The notes beneath the pieces are model-generated. The model saw only the letters and a list, made by a program, of their open reading frames with translations. It had not been told where the DNA came from and did not search any database. From Rhodanobacteraceae bacterium (GTDB taxonomy: Bacteria; Pseudomonadota; Gammaproteobacteria; Xanthomonadales; Rhodanobacteraceae), in the NCBI GenBank assembly GCA_003142815.1, contig PLNP01000005.1, positions 5,664-45,459 of the forward strand: a stretch of 39,796 nt of DNA. Reading direction: 5' to 3'. This document shows, in pieces, positions 33,729-39,796 of this stretch. Position 1 is the first letter of the stretch. The number at the start of each line of letters is the position of its first letter. Made by a program: the position numbers and the translations under genes.

Positions 33729-33780
33729 GGCCCGGGCGAAGCCCGGCCTGTCCTGACCCTGTCGAAGTGCCGGAATGACG
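33729..33780. repeat. Family A palindromic repeat, moaD-moaE spacer
   Basis: GGCCCGGGCGAAGCCCGGCC is followed by TGTCCTGACCCTGTCGAAG and CCGGAATGACG, the family A core in inverted orientation. It lies inside the moa operon. Confidence 0.65.
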
Positions 33781-33803
33781 AAAAGAAAGCGGGCCATCGC
33801 GGC

Positions 33804-34043
33804 CTAACCACCCGACACCGGTGGCAGGAAAACGACTTCGTCGCGGTCGGCAAGCGCGTGATCCCAGGCGACAAACGCACCGTTGACGGCGACACGCAGC
33901 CGCTCCGCGGCAAGCGTGAAATCATGCGCGGCCGCGACTTCCGCATATAGCTCACGCGGCGTACGCGCCGCGCTGTCACGCACTTCTTCGGCACGTCCGG
34001 CGCGATCCGCGAGGCTCGCGAAATACAGCATCTGGTAGTTCAT
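33804..34043 (-). CDS. moaD: Molybdopterin synthase sulfur carrier subunit
   Basis: A 79-residue ubiquitin-like protein ending in VSGG, the C-terminal Gly-Gly that is adenylated and thiocarboxylated. FLPPVSGG is typical. Its ATG overlaps the moaC stop (ATGA). It delivers sulfur to MoaE. Confidence 0.93.
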   Translation of the reverse strand: MNYQMLYFASLADRAGRAEEVRDSAARTPRELYAEVAAAHDFTLAAERLRVAVNGAFVAWDHALADRDEVVFLPPVSGG

Positions 34044-34540
34044 GCGACGACCTTGCCCTGTTTCACGCGGCGCTTGCCACCGCTCTTTTCGACTAGATGC
34101 AGGGCGTCGATCACGATCTCGTGCGACAGCGCCTTGCACATGTCGTAAACCGTCAGCGCGGCGACGCTGGCGCCGGTCAGCGCTTCCATCTCGACGCCGG
34201 TCTTGTGCGTGATCGCGACGGTGCAGCGGATCATGAGTTCGGTGTCCGATGCGAATTCGATCTCGATGCGGCAATTCTCGATCGGCAATGGATGGCAGAA
34301 CGGAATCAGTTCGTGCGTGCGCTTCACTGCCATGGTGCCGGCGATGATCGCGGTGTCGATGACCGGGCCCTTCGTCGAGCGCAATCCCTGCTCGCGCAAG
34401 GATGCGGCAACCTCCGCCGGAAAACGCACGCGCGCCTCGGCGACCGCCTCGCGGCGCGTCGCCGGCTTCGCGCCGACGTTGACCATGCGTGGGCGGCCCT
34501 CGGCGGAAAGATGCGTCAGTTGTCCGGTCTTTTCTTTCAT
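34040..34540 (-). CDS. moaC: Cyclic pyranopterin monophosphate synthase
   Basis: The 166-residue enzyme works with MoaA to make cyclic pyranopterin monophosphate. [29 protein letters not shown] and [20 protein letters not shown] are the family hallmarks, including a catalytic lysine in the final KSGGKR segment. Start ATG 34538-34540 is chosen; the upstream extension has no family support. It lies 50 bases after moaA and overlaps moaD. Confidence 0.95.
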   Translation of the reverse strand: MKEKTGQLTHLSAEGRPRMVNVGAKPATRREAVAEARVRFPAEVAASLREQGLRSTKGPVIDTAIIAGTMAVKRTHELIPFCHPLPIENCRIEIEFASDTELMIRCTVAITHKTGVEMEALTGASVAALTVYDMCKALSHEIVIDALHLVEKSGGKRRVKQGKVVA

Positions 34541-34590
34541 CGTTGTCTGTTTCAATCCGCCACGGCGCTGTTCAGGACGCATCACGTCTC

Positions 34591-35646
34591 TCACCCCCCT
34601 ATCGTGTACATCTCGACGCGCTCACGCGTCGCACGCGACGCCCCGCTACGGATTTCACTGTAGCGATCGTCGCGCACATTCCAGACCGCATGGATCAAGC
34701 CGGCCAATTCCGCGTCGCTCGCGCCGGCGCGCATCGGGCCGCGCAGGTCGTGGCCGGAGTTGGCGAACAAGCAGGTATACAGGCGCCCGTCCGCGGACAG
34801 GCGCGCGCGCGTGCAGTCGCCGCAGAAAGGTTCGGTCACCGAACTGATGAAGCCGATCTCGCCGCCGCCGTCCGCGAAGGTGTAGCGTCGCGCGACTTCG
34901 CCGCCATAATTGGGTTCGAGCTCGACCAGCGGCCAACGCGCCGCGATGCGCGCGCGCAGTTCCGCGCTCGGCACGACCAGACCCAGCTGCCAATCGTTGC
35001 AGGTGCCGACATCCATGTATTCGATGAAGCGCACGATATGGCCACTGCCGCGGAAATGTTCGAGAAGATCAATCACCTCGCCGTCGTTGCTGCCGCGCAT
35101 GACCACGCAGTTGATCTTGAGCGGCGCGAATCCGGCGTGCTCGGCCGCCGCGATCGCGCCAAGCACGGTTTCAATCTCGCCGCGTTCGCCGGACATCGCG
35201 CGGAACGTGGCCGGCACAATCGAATCGACGCTCAGCGTCAGCCGCTTCAACCCCGCGTCGCGCAGCGTTTGCGCGAGCGGCGCGAGCAGACTTCCATTGG
35301 TTGTCAGCGCGATGTCATCGATCCCCGGAACGGCGGCGAGCTTGCGCACGAGTTCGGGCAGATCGCGACGCAGCAGCGGTTCGCCACCGGTCAAGCGCAG
35401 CTTGCGAACGCCGAGACCGGCGAAGACGGTAGCGAGACGTTCGATTTCCTCGAAACGCAGGCGCTCAGCCTTGCTGAGGAATTGGTGATCGCGCGGATAC
35501 TGGTCCTCCGGCATGCAGTACGGGCAGCGGAAATTGCAGCGGTCGAGCACCGAGATGCGCAGGTCCGAAAGCGCGCGCCCGCGAAGATCGCGCGGCCGCA
35601 CGTCGGCCGATGCGGGATCGAGCTTGAGCGGAATCGCGGCGCCCAT
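34591..35646 (-). CDS. moaA: GTP 3',8-cyclase (radical SAM)
   Basis: The 351-residue radical-SAM enzyme turns GTP into the first molybdopterin intermediate. The N-terminal cluster motif is CNFRCPYC (Cys 37, 41, 44), then [18 protein letters not shown], and the second cluster motif [19 protein letters not shown]. The C-terminal Gly-Gly is present. It begins one base after the metallo-beta-lactamase gene ends, so it is probably cotranscribed with it and kdkA. Confidence 0.96.
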   Translation of the reverse strand: MGAAIPLKLDPASADVRPRDLRGRALSDLRISVLDRCNFRCPYCMPEDQYPRDHQFLSKAERLRFEEIERLATVFAGLGVRKLRLTGGEPLLRRDLPELVRKLAAVPGIDDIALTTNGSLLAPLAQTLRDAGLKRLTLSVDSIVPATFRAMSGERGEIETVLGAIAAAEHAGFAPLKINCVVMRGSNDGEVIDLLEHFRGSGHIVRFIEYMDVGTCNDWQLGLVVPSAELRARIAARWPLVELEPNYGGEVARRYTFADGGGEIGFISSVTEPFCGDCTRARLSADGRLYTCLFANSGHDLRGPMRAGASDAELAGLIHAVWNVRDDRYSEIRSGASRATRERVEMYTIGG

Positions 35647-35647
35647 G

Positions 35648-36415
35648 TCAATCGACCTCAGTCAGGACACGCATGCGCCCACGCGGCGGCGCCAGCGCGA
35701 ACGCATCGCCGCGGCGCGCGACACGAAAACCGCGCGCTTCCATGACCGCTGCGTCAGCTTCGCTGGCGTAGTGATACAGGATGAAGCGGCTGCGCATTTC
35801 CGTCGTGTATTCGCGTTCGAGATCGTCGAGGCCGGTGTGCGACGGGTTCCCGACCAGCGCGCAATCGTGCGCGACGAGCTCTCCATTCGCGGCATACGCA
35901 CCGAGCATTTCCGGCACGGGCCGCGTATCGCCGGTCCAGACGACACTGCCTGCGAGGGAAATGCCGAACGACGTGTGCGGTGCATGGTGCCGCGTCGCGA
36001 ATACGTCAAACCACAGGCCATCGCACCAGAACCCGCGCGAGAGCGGGATCAACCGGAACGCGTCCCAGAAATTCGCACCGCCTTCGGCGAGCACTTCGGG
36101 ATAGTCGGCGACGCGCGCCTGCAGCAGCGGCACCAACGCCGCATGCGCGTAGACCCGGACGCAACCGCGCAGTTCGGCGTCGAAATAGACTTCGTAGAAA
36201 AGTCGTTCGAGGCCGCCGACGTGATCCATGTGCGTGTGCGTGATGTAGATCGCGCGCGGCGACTTCCCGTAGCGGTCGAGATAGGCCGAAAGCGCCTCGG
36301 CGCCGCAATCGATCATCAACAGCGGTTCGTCGTCTTGTTCGAGTACGCCACAGGCGGAGCCGAGCTCAGGCGCCTGTGCGCTGCCGACGCCAAGGAAGCG
36401 CAGAATCAGACTCAT
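35648..36415 (-). CDS. Metallo-beta-lactamase fold hydrolase
   Basis: A 255-residue protein with the metal motif THTHMDHVGGL (HxHxDH, near residue 60), later TRHHAPHTSFG, WTGDTRP (Asp ligand) and DCALVGNPSHTG (His). The overall pattern is that of RNase Z/phosphonate-type or RNA-processing MBL hydrolases. The true substrate is unknown. It overlaps kdkA by four bases (ATGA) and precedes moaA by one base, which could mean the three genes share a transcript without sharing a pathway. Confidence 0.85.
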   Translation of the reverse strand: MSLILRFLGVGSAQAPELGSACGVLEQDDEPLLMIDCGAEALSAYLDRYGKSPRAIYITHTHMDHVGGLERLFYEVYFDAELRGCVRVYAHAALVPLLQARVADYPEVLAEGGANFWDAFRLIPLSRGFWCDGLWFDVFATRHHAPHTSFGISLAGSVVWTGDTRPVPEMLGAYAANGELVAHDCALVGNPSHTGLDDLEREYTTEMRSRFILYHYASEADAAVMEARGFRVARRGDAFALAPPRGRMRVLTEVD

Positions 36416-37173
36416 GACGATACTCCGCGCGGAGCGGCGGCAACGAGGGATTGCGACAAGGCATCGTGGTAAGCCGCGAGCAGCGGATGCCAGAACTGTG
36501 CATCGAAGCCTTCGAGGCGTTTCGCGCCGAGCTTGTCCAGGGATCGGCGCAAACGCGCAAGGTTCGCCTGCTGCCAGGCAAGCTTCGGCTTGCGCAACCG
36601 GCCACGATCAAAATCGATCAGCCACACCGCGTCATTGCTGTCGATGAGAATATTGTGCGCATTGAGATCCGCGTGCCAGACATTCGCGGCATGCAATCGC
36701 GCGATCGTGCGGCCGACACGCTGCGCCAGAACCGGCCCGAGCGAAGCCTGCGCGAGCCGATCAGCCAAGGTTTGCGCACCCTCGATCCGGCGTGTAAGCA
36801 GGTCTGCACGATAACGCAAACCATCGTGCACATACCGCGCGGCGACTGGTGACGACACCGGCAGACCGAGGCCAACAAGATGTGCAAGCAAGCGGAATTC
36901 GCGAAAGGCGCGCGTGCGTGCCGCGCCTGTCCAGAGATATTGATCGGCACTCACGCGCGCAGCCAAGCCGCCGCGATGATAATGACGCAGCGCACAGGTG
37001 CCGATGGGGGTGTCGACGAACGCAACCCCACCGCGCCCACCAGAATGCGCGTCGGCCTTGCCGAGTGCCGACCAGTGCGCATGATCGAACCACGCTTCGT
37101 CGGGCGCAACGCCGAGGGCGCGATCGAACACGATCGCCCCGGTTGCCGTCGATTGAACTTGCGCCTCGATCAT
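36412..37173 (-). CDS. kdkA: 3-deoxy-D-manno-octulosonic acid kinase
   Basis: A 253-residue kinase-like protein that phosphorylates the Kdo residue of lipid A inner core. It has YRADLLTRRIEGAQTLADRL, HAANVWHADLNAHNILIDS (catalytic Asp and Asn) and WLIDFDRGRLRKPK (DFD metal motif). The start is ATG 37171-37173 (MIEAQVQST). It is divergent from the glycosyltransferase at 37250, with a 76-base shared promoter region. The neighbour is another lipopolysaccharide core gene, which supports the call. Confidence 0.9.
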   Translation of the reverse strand: MIEAQVQSTATGAIVFDRALGVAPDEAWFDHAHWSALGKADAHSGGRGGVAFVDTPIGTCALRHYHRGGLAARVSADQYLWTGAARTRAFREFRLLAHLVGLGLPVSSPVAARYVHDGLRYRADLLTRRIEGAQTLADRLAQASLGPVLAQRVGRTIARLHAANVWHADLNAHNILIDSNDAVWLIDFDRGRLRKPKLAWQQANLARLRRSLDKLGAKRLEGFDAQFWHPLLAAYHDALSQSLVAAAPRGVSS

Positions 37174-37249
37174 GCGTCTGCCAAGTTGCCGAATCCGAAT
37201 GGTGCGCAGACCTGCGCCCACGTCCACTACAAATAGTAGCAAGCCTCGC

Positions 37250-38311
37250 ATGGATCAAGGTTCACTATCGGGCGCGGAACCCGGCTCGCTCTGCCTGCTG
37301 CGTACATCGGCAATCGGCGACGTCACCCACGTCGTGCCGCTGGTGCGCACCGTGCAACATCGCTGGCCGCAAACCCGGCTGACCTGGCTGATCGGCAAGC
37401 TTGAGCACAAGCTGGTCGGCGACGTGCCCGGCGTCGAGTTCATCGTATTTGACAAGCACGCCGGACGCGCCGGCTACCGCGACGTGCGCGAGAAGCTGGC
37501 CGGGCGGCGCTTCGACGCGCTGCTGCACATGCAGGTCTCGTTGCGCTCGAACCTGCTCAGCCTTGCGGTCAAGGCACCGTTACGGATTGGTTACGACCGT
37601 GCACGCTCGAAGGACCTGCACGGTTTCTTCGTCAATTGTCGCATTCCCGCACGCAGCGGCGACCACGTGCTCGATGCGATGGCAAGTTTTCTCGAACCGC
37701 TGGGGCTCAAGCAGACCGAGGTGCGCTGGGATATCCCGATTCCGGCCGAAGCGCGCGCCTTTGCCGAGATGCATCTACGCAACGACATGCCGACGCTGCT
37801 GGTCAGCCCGGCGTCCAGCCATCGTCTACGCAACTGGCGCCCGGAGCGCTACGCCGCGGTGATCGACCACGCCGCGCTCACGCTAGGCTGGCGTGTCGCG
37901 CTGTGCGGCGGCCCGAGCGTATTCGAACGCGAATTCGGGGATGCGATCCTCGCGCATACGCAAACACGCCCGCTCGACCTGATCGGCAAGGACACCCTGA
38001 AGCAGATGCTCGCGCTGCTCGCGCGCGCGACCCTCGTGCTGTGCCCGGATTCAGGTCCGATGCACATGGCGAACGCGGTTGGCACGCCCGTACTCGGCCT
38101 GCACGCAGCCAGCAATCCGGCGCGCTCAGGCCCCTATTCCGACCGCCAATGGTGCGTCGACCGCTACGACGCCGCAGCGCGCAAGTTCCGCAAGAAGCCG
38201 GCCGACGCATTGCCGTGGGGAACCAAGCTCGAACACCGCGGCGTGATGGACTTGATCGAGGTCGACGACGTGATCGAACGCCTCGAAGCGTTTGCCGACG
38301 CGCGCGGGTAA
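37250..38311 (+). CDS. Glycosyltransferase family 9, heptosyltransferase-like
   Basis: A 353-residue protein that probably adds heptose to the lipopolysaccharide inner core. It begins LCLLRTSAIGDVTHVVPLVR, the GT9 start, and has GYDRARSKDLHGFF, VSPASSHRLRNWRPERYAAV and LVLCPDSGPMHMANAVGTPV (donor-binding). The ATG at 37250 follows a weak ribosome site. Whether it is heptosyltransferase I or a paralogue cannot be said. Confidence 0.88.
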   Translation: MDQGSLSGAEPGSLCLLRTSAIGDVTHVVPLVRTVQHRWPQTRLTWLIGKLEHKLVGDVPGVEFIVFDKHAGRAGYRDVREKLAGRRFDALLHMQVSLRSNLLSLAVKAPLRIGYDRARSKDLHGFFVNCRIPARSGDHVLDAMASFLEPLGLKQTEVRWDIPIPAEARAFAEMHLRNDMPTLLVSPASSHRLRNWRPERYAAVIDHAALTLGWRVALCGGPSVFEREFGDAILAHTQTRPLDLIGKDTLKQMLALLARATLVLCPDSGPMHMANAVGTPVLGLHAASNPARSGPYSDRQWCVDRYDAAARKFRKKPADALPWGTKLEHRGVMDLIEVDDVIERLEAFADARG

Positions 38312-38329
38312 TGCTACGTAAGCAAAAGC

Positions 38330-38365
38330 TTGAATCGCCAACCAGACGTATATACACTGTGCACA
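38330..38365 (+). promoter_or_regulatory. Promoter and operator-like palindromes of the toxin-antitoxin pair
   Basis: TTGAAT (38330-38335) and TATACA (38351-38356), 15 bases apart, form a short-spaced promoter. GTATATAC (38348-38355) and TGTGCACA (38358-38365) are perfect palindromes overlapping or following it. A ribbon-helix-helix antitoxin could bind here and repress its own operon. Confidence 0.45.
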
Positions 38366-38387
38366 CACAACCCGTTGGAGGTCTGCA

Positions 38388-38669
38388 ATGGCCGTCTTTA
38401 CATCACCACGCGAGACCACTATCAATCTGCGGGCCCCGGCCGATCAGAAAACACTTATCGACCGTGCTGCGGAGGTACTCCGACAGACTCGGTCCAGTTT
38501 CATGCTTGAGGCATCGGTCCAACGTGCCGAGACAGTGCTCGCGGACCGTACGCGCTTCGCGCTGAGCGAGGAGCAGATGGCACGCTTCCATGAGGCGCTG
38601 GATATGCCACTGCCCGACCCGGAGGCACTTCGCCGCCTGCTGACCCGGCCGCCTCCCTGGGCCCGTTAA
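38388..38669 (+). CDS. DUF1778 antitoxin (TacA/AtaR-like, ribbon-helix-helix)
   Basis: A 93-residue protein with the RHH strand RETTINLRAPADQKTLIDRA followed by AEVLRQTRSSFMLEASVQRA, the DUF1778 pattern, then a C-terminal tail that would cover the toxin (SEEQMARFHEALDMP). GGAGG lies just upstream of ATG 38388. It precedes a GNAT toxin by three bases. It should bind the palindromes at 38348-38365 and neutralise the toxin. Confidence 0.92.
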   Translation: MAVFTSPRETTINLRAPADQKTLIDRAAEVLRQTRSSFMLEASVQRAETVLADRTRFALSEEQMARFHEALDMPLPDPEALRRLLTRPPPWAR

Positions 38670-38672
38670 GGA

Positions 38673-39182
38673 ATGCCGTTCGAATCACCGGCCCGGATCA
38701 CGCCTGAGCACGACGTTTCCCGATTCCAGTGCCAGCACGCCGAACTCACCGATTGGCTGCAGCGTCGCGCCCTTGCCAATGAGCGCGCGCAGGTGTGCCG
38801 AACCTATGTCGTCTGTGAAGGTCTTCGCGTCGTTGGCTACTACGTGTTGGCGGCAGGCGCGTTGGAGCACGCAGTGGCATCAGGGCACATCCGTCGCAAC
38901 ATGCCCGCACCGATTCCGGCCATCGTTCTGGGTCGGCTCGCAGTAGATGAGCGATACCAAGGTCAAGGGTTCGGCGCGGGCCTGCTCCAAGACGCGATCT
39001 ATCGAAGCCAGAATGTCGTCACGGCCATCGGGGCACGCGTTCTGCTCTGCCATGCGATCGACGAGCGAGCGAGCGCGTTCTATCTCAAGCACGGCTTCCT
39101 TCCGTCGCCGTTCCTTGACCTGACCGTGATGCTCGATCTGAGGAAGCTGTCCGCGCTCCTGACCCCTCCGGCGCCGCCGTAA
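38673..39182 (+). CDS. GNAT acetyltransferase toxin (TacT/AtaT-like)
   Basis: A 169-residue GNAT enzyme. Acetyl-CoA binding is visible at LAVDERYQGQGFGAGLLQDAI, and the catalytic Tyr lies in AFYLKHGFLPSP. GNAT toxins of this type acetylate the amino group of charged tRNAs and stop translation. The N-terminal FQCQHAELTDWLQRRA and the DUF1778 partner immediately upstream are typical. Confidence 0.92.
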   Translation: MPFESPARITPEHDVSRFQCQHAELTDWLQRRALANERAQVCRTYVVCEGLRVVGYYVLAAGALEHAVASGHIRRNMPAPIPAIVLGRLAVDERYQGQGFGAGLLQDAIYRSQNVVTAIGARVLLCHAIDERASAFYLKHGFLPSPFLDLTVMLDLRKLSALLTPPAPP

Positions 39183-39796
39183 CTACGCTTCCGCCACAGT
39201 CCTGGTACGACTACCGCATGCATTGCAGCACAATGTCTGCATCGCTTTTTCTCGATACAGCTACCCATCTAGCTACCCATTTGCGCACCACTGGCCGCTT
39301 GAATCAGGCGCCCGGCTCGCCTCAACAGCGGCTACCAGTTCCGGCGCGCCTTCGTCTTTCATCTTCGCGGCGGCGGCGGCATTTCGCACGGATACGTTCA
39401 GCAGTTCGGCTGCTTCCGCCTGCAAAGTCCGCAAATTTGCGGAAGGTTCAACGTCGGTTTGCTCATCCTGCGGCATGTTCGCAATCTTCGCCGCCACCGT
39501 TTCGTATCGCCAATGCGGTGACCACCCATTGCGGCCGACCTGACTGCCGTCGCCGAGCATGCTGTCCATTGACCGCTTGGCGCTTGACCATCAGCGGCCC
39601 GTGCGAGCGGCGCTTGCAACAAAAACGAGGGTATCGTCGCCTCAGTGCGCAGAGATTTGAGCTATCGCGCCGTGCAGATTTTCGGAGCCACGTCTGTGCG
39701 GCGCCAAGTTGGCATAGTAAGCTTGCCTGGCAGAAACTATTTCGCCGCTGGATTCAGAAAAGTCGTTGTTTCGTCGAACCAGCTCTCAGCCGGGAC
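39183..39796. other. Tail of the window: degenerate accessory sequence
   Basis: After the toxin the DNA has lower GC and no intact gene. It contains a direct repeat AGCTACCCAT (twice within about 39263-39283) and the ParB-like fragment at 39273-39569. The last 170 bases hold nothing I can define. Confidence 0.5.
39273..39569 (-). pseudogene. Fragment of a ParB-related mobile-element protein
   Basis: On the minus strand about 70 residues (from VAAKIANMPQDE to EGAPELVAAVEA, including LQAEAAELLNVSVRNAAAAA) match a region that I know from ParB/Srx-like proteins of plasmids and phages (MVAAKIAN...SQ..AAELLNVS...GAPELV.AVE). The ParB N-terminal domain before it and the part after AAVEA are missing. 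It is presumably a decayed remnant of a mobile element. Confidence 0.5.

Overview
The window is a GC-rich, gene-dense chromosomal segment of a gammaproteobacterium, most likely of the Xanthomonadales (Lysobacterales); a Rhodanobacteraceae-like member is my inference. Three things point there: an arginine cluster built on the acetylated-intermediate route (N-acetylornithine carbamoyltransferase, N-acetylcitrulline deacetylase and a fused N-acetylglutamate kinase/synthase), a tmk-holB-pilZ group beside a fatty-acid cluster, and kdkA next to a family 9 glycosyltransferase.

Layout. 1-842: start of a PIG-L/LmbE deacetylase gene and a gene-poor spacer. 843-8383: leftward arginine operon argF-argG-argE-arg(B/A)-argC-argH. 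It is preceded by a short Arg-containing reading frame and a terminator-like hairpin that together look like a ribosome-mediated attenuator. 8411-9004: glycine-zipper protein. 9209-11138: cysS and sufE, rightward. 11223-20571: long leftward run rpmF, fabH, fabD, fabG, acpP, fabF, pabB remnant, mltG, tmk, holB, pilZ, panE-like gene; yceD (to 21091) leads it. plsX is missing from its usual place and pabB is reduced to about 57 codons fused in frame to mltG. 21204-26325: rightward membrane/coiled-coil protein, maf, then a MoxR-DUF58-transglutaminase (TgpA-like) operon. 26499-27059: Slp-type lipoprotein. 27280-30529: leftward dnaX, ybaB, recR, hit.

30530-33230 is an accessory, rearranged stretch: an intact tRNA-Ser(GGA) preceded by two broken copies carrying small hairpin elements, the 4.5S/SRP RNA, an IS30 transposase remnant that has left a nitroreductase gene with a read-through tail, a secreted hypothetical protein, and an attC-like palindrome abutting moaE. 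33221-37173: leftward kdkA, metallo-beta-lactamase fold protein, moaA, moaC, moaD, moaE (molybdopterin synthesis). 37250-38311: heptosyltransferase-like GT9. 38330-39182: DUF1778/GNAT toxin-antitoxin pair with its own operator-like palindromes. The end of the window holds a fragment of a ParB-related mobile-element gene.

Short palindromic repeats of three or four families are scattered through the intergenic spaces. Two have entered coding sequence in frame, in argE (about 53 codons) and argF (about 7 codons). The most interesting items are the putative arginine attenuator, the in-frame repeat in argE, the broken tRNA-Ser array with hairpin elements, the pabB remnant/missing plsX pair, and the attC-like site.
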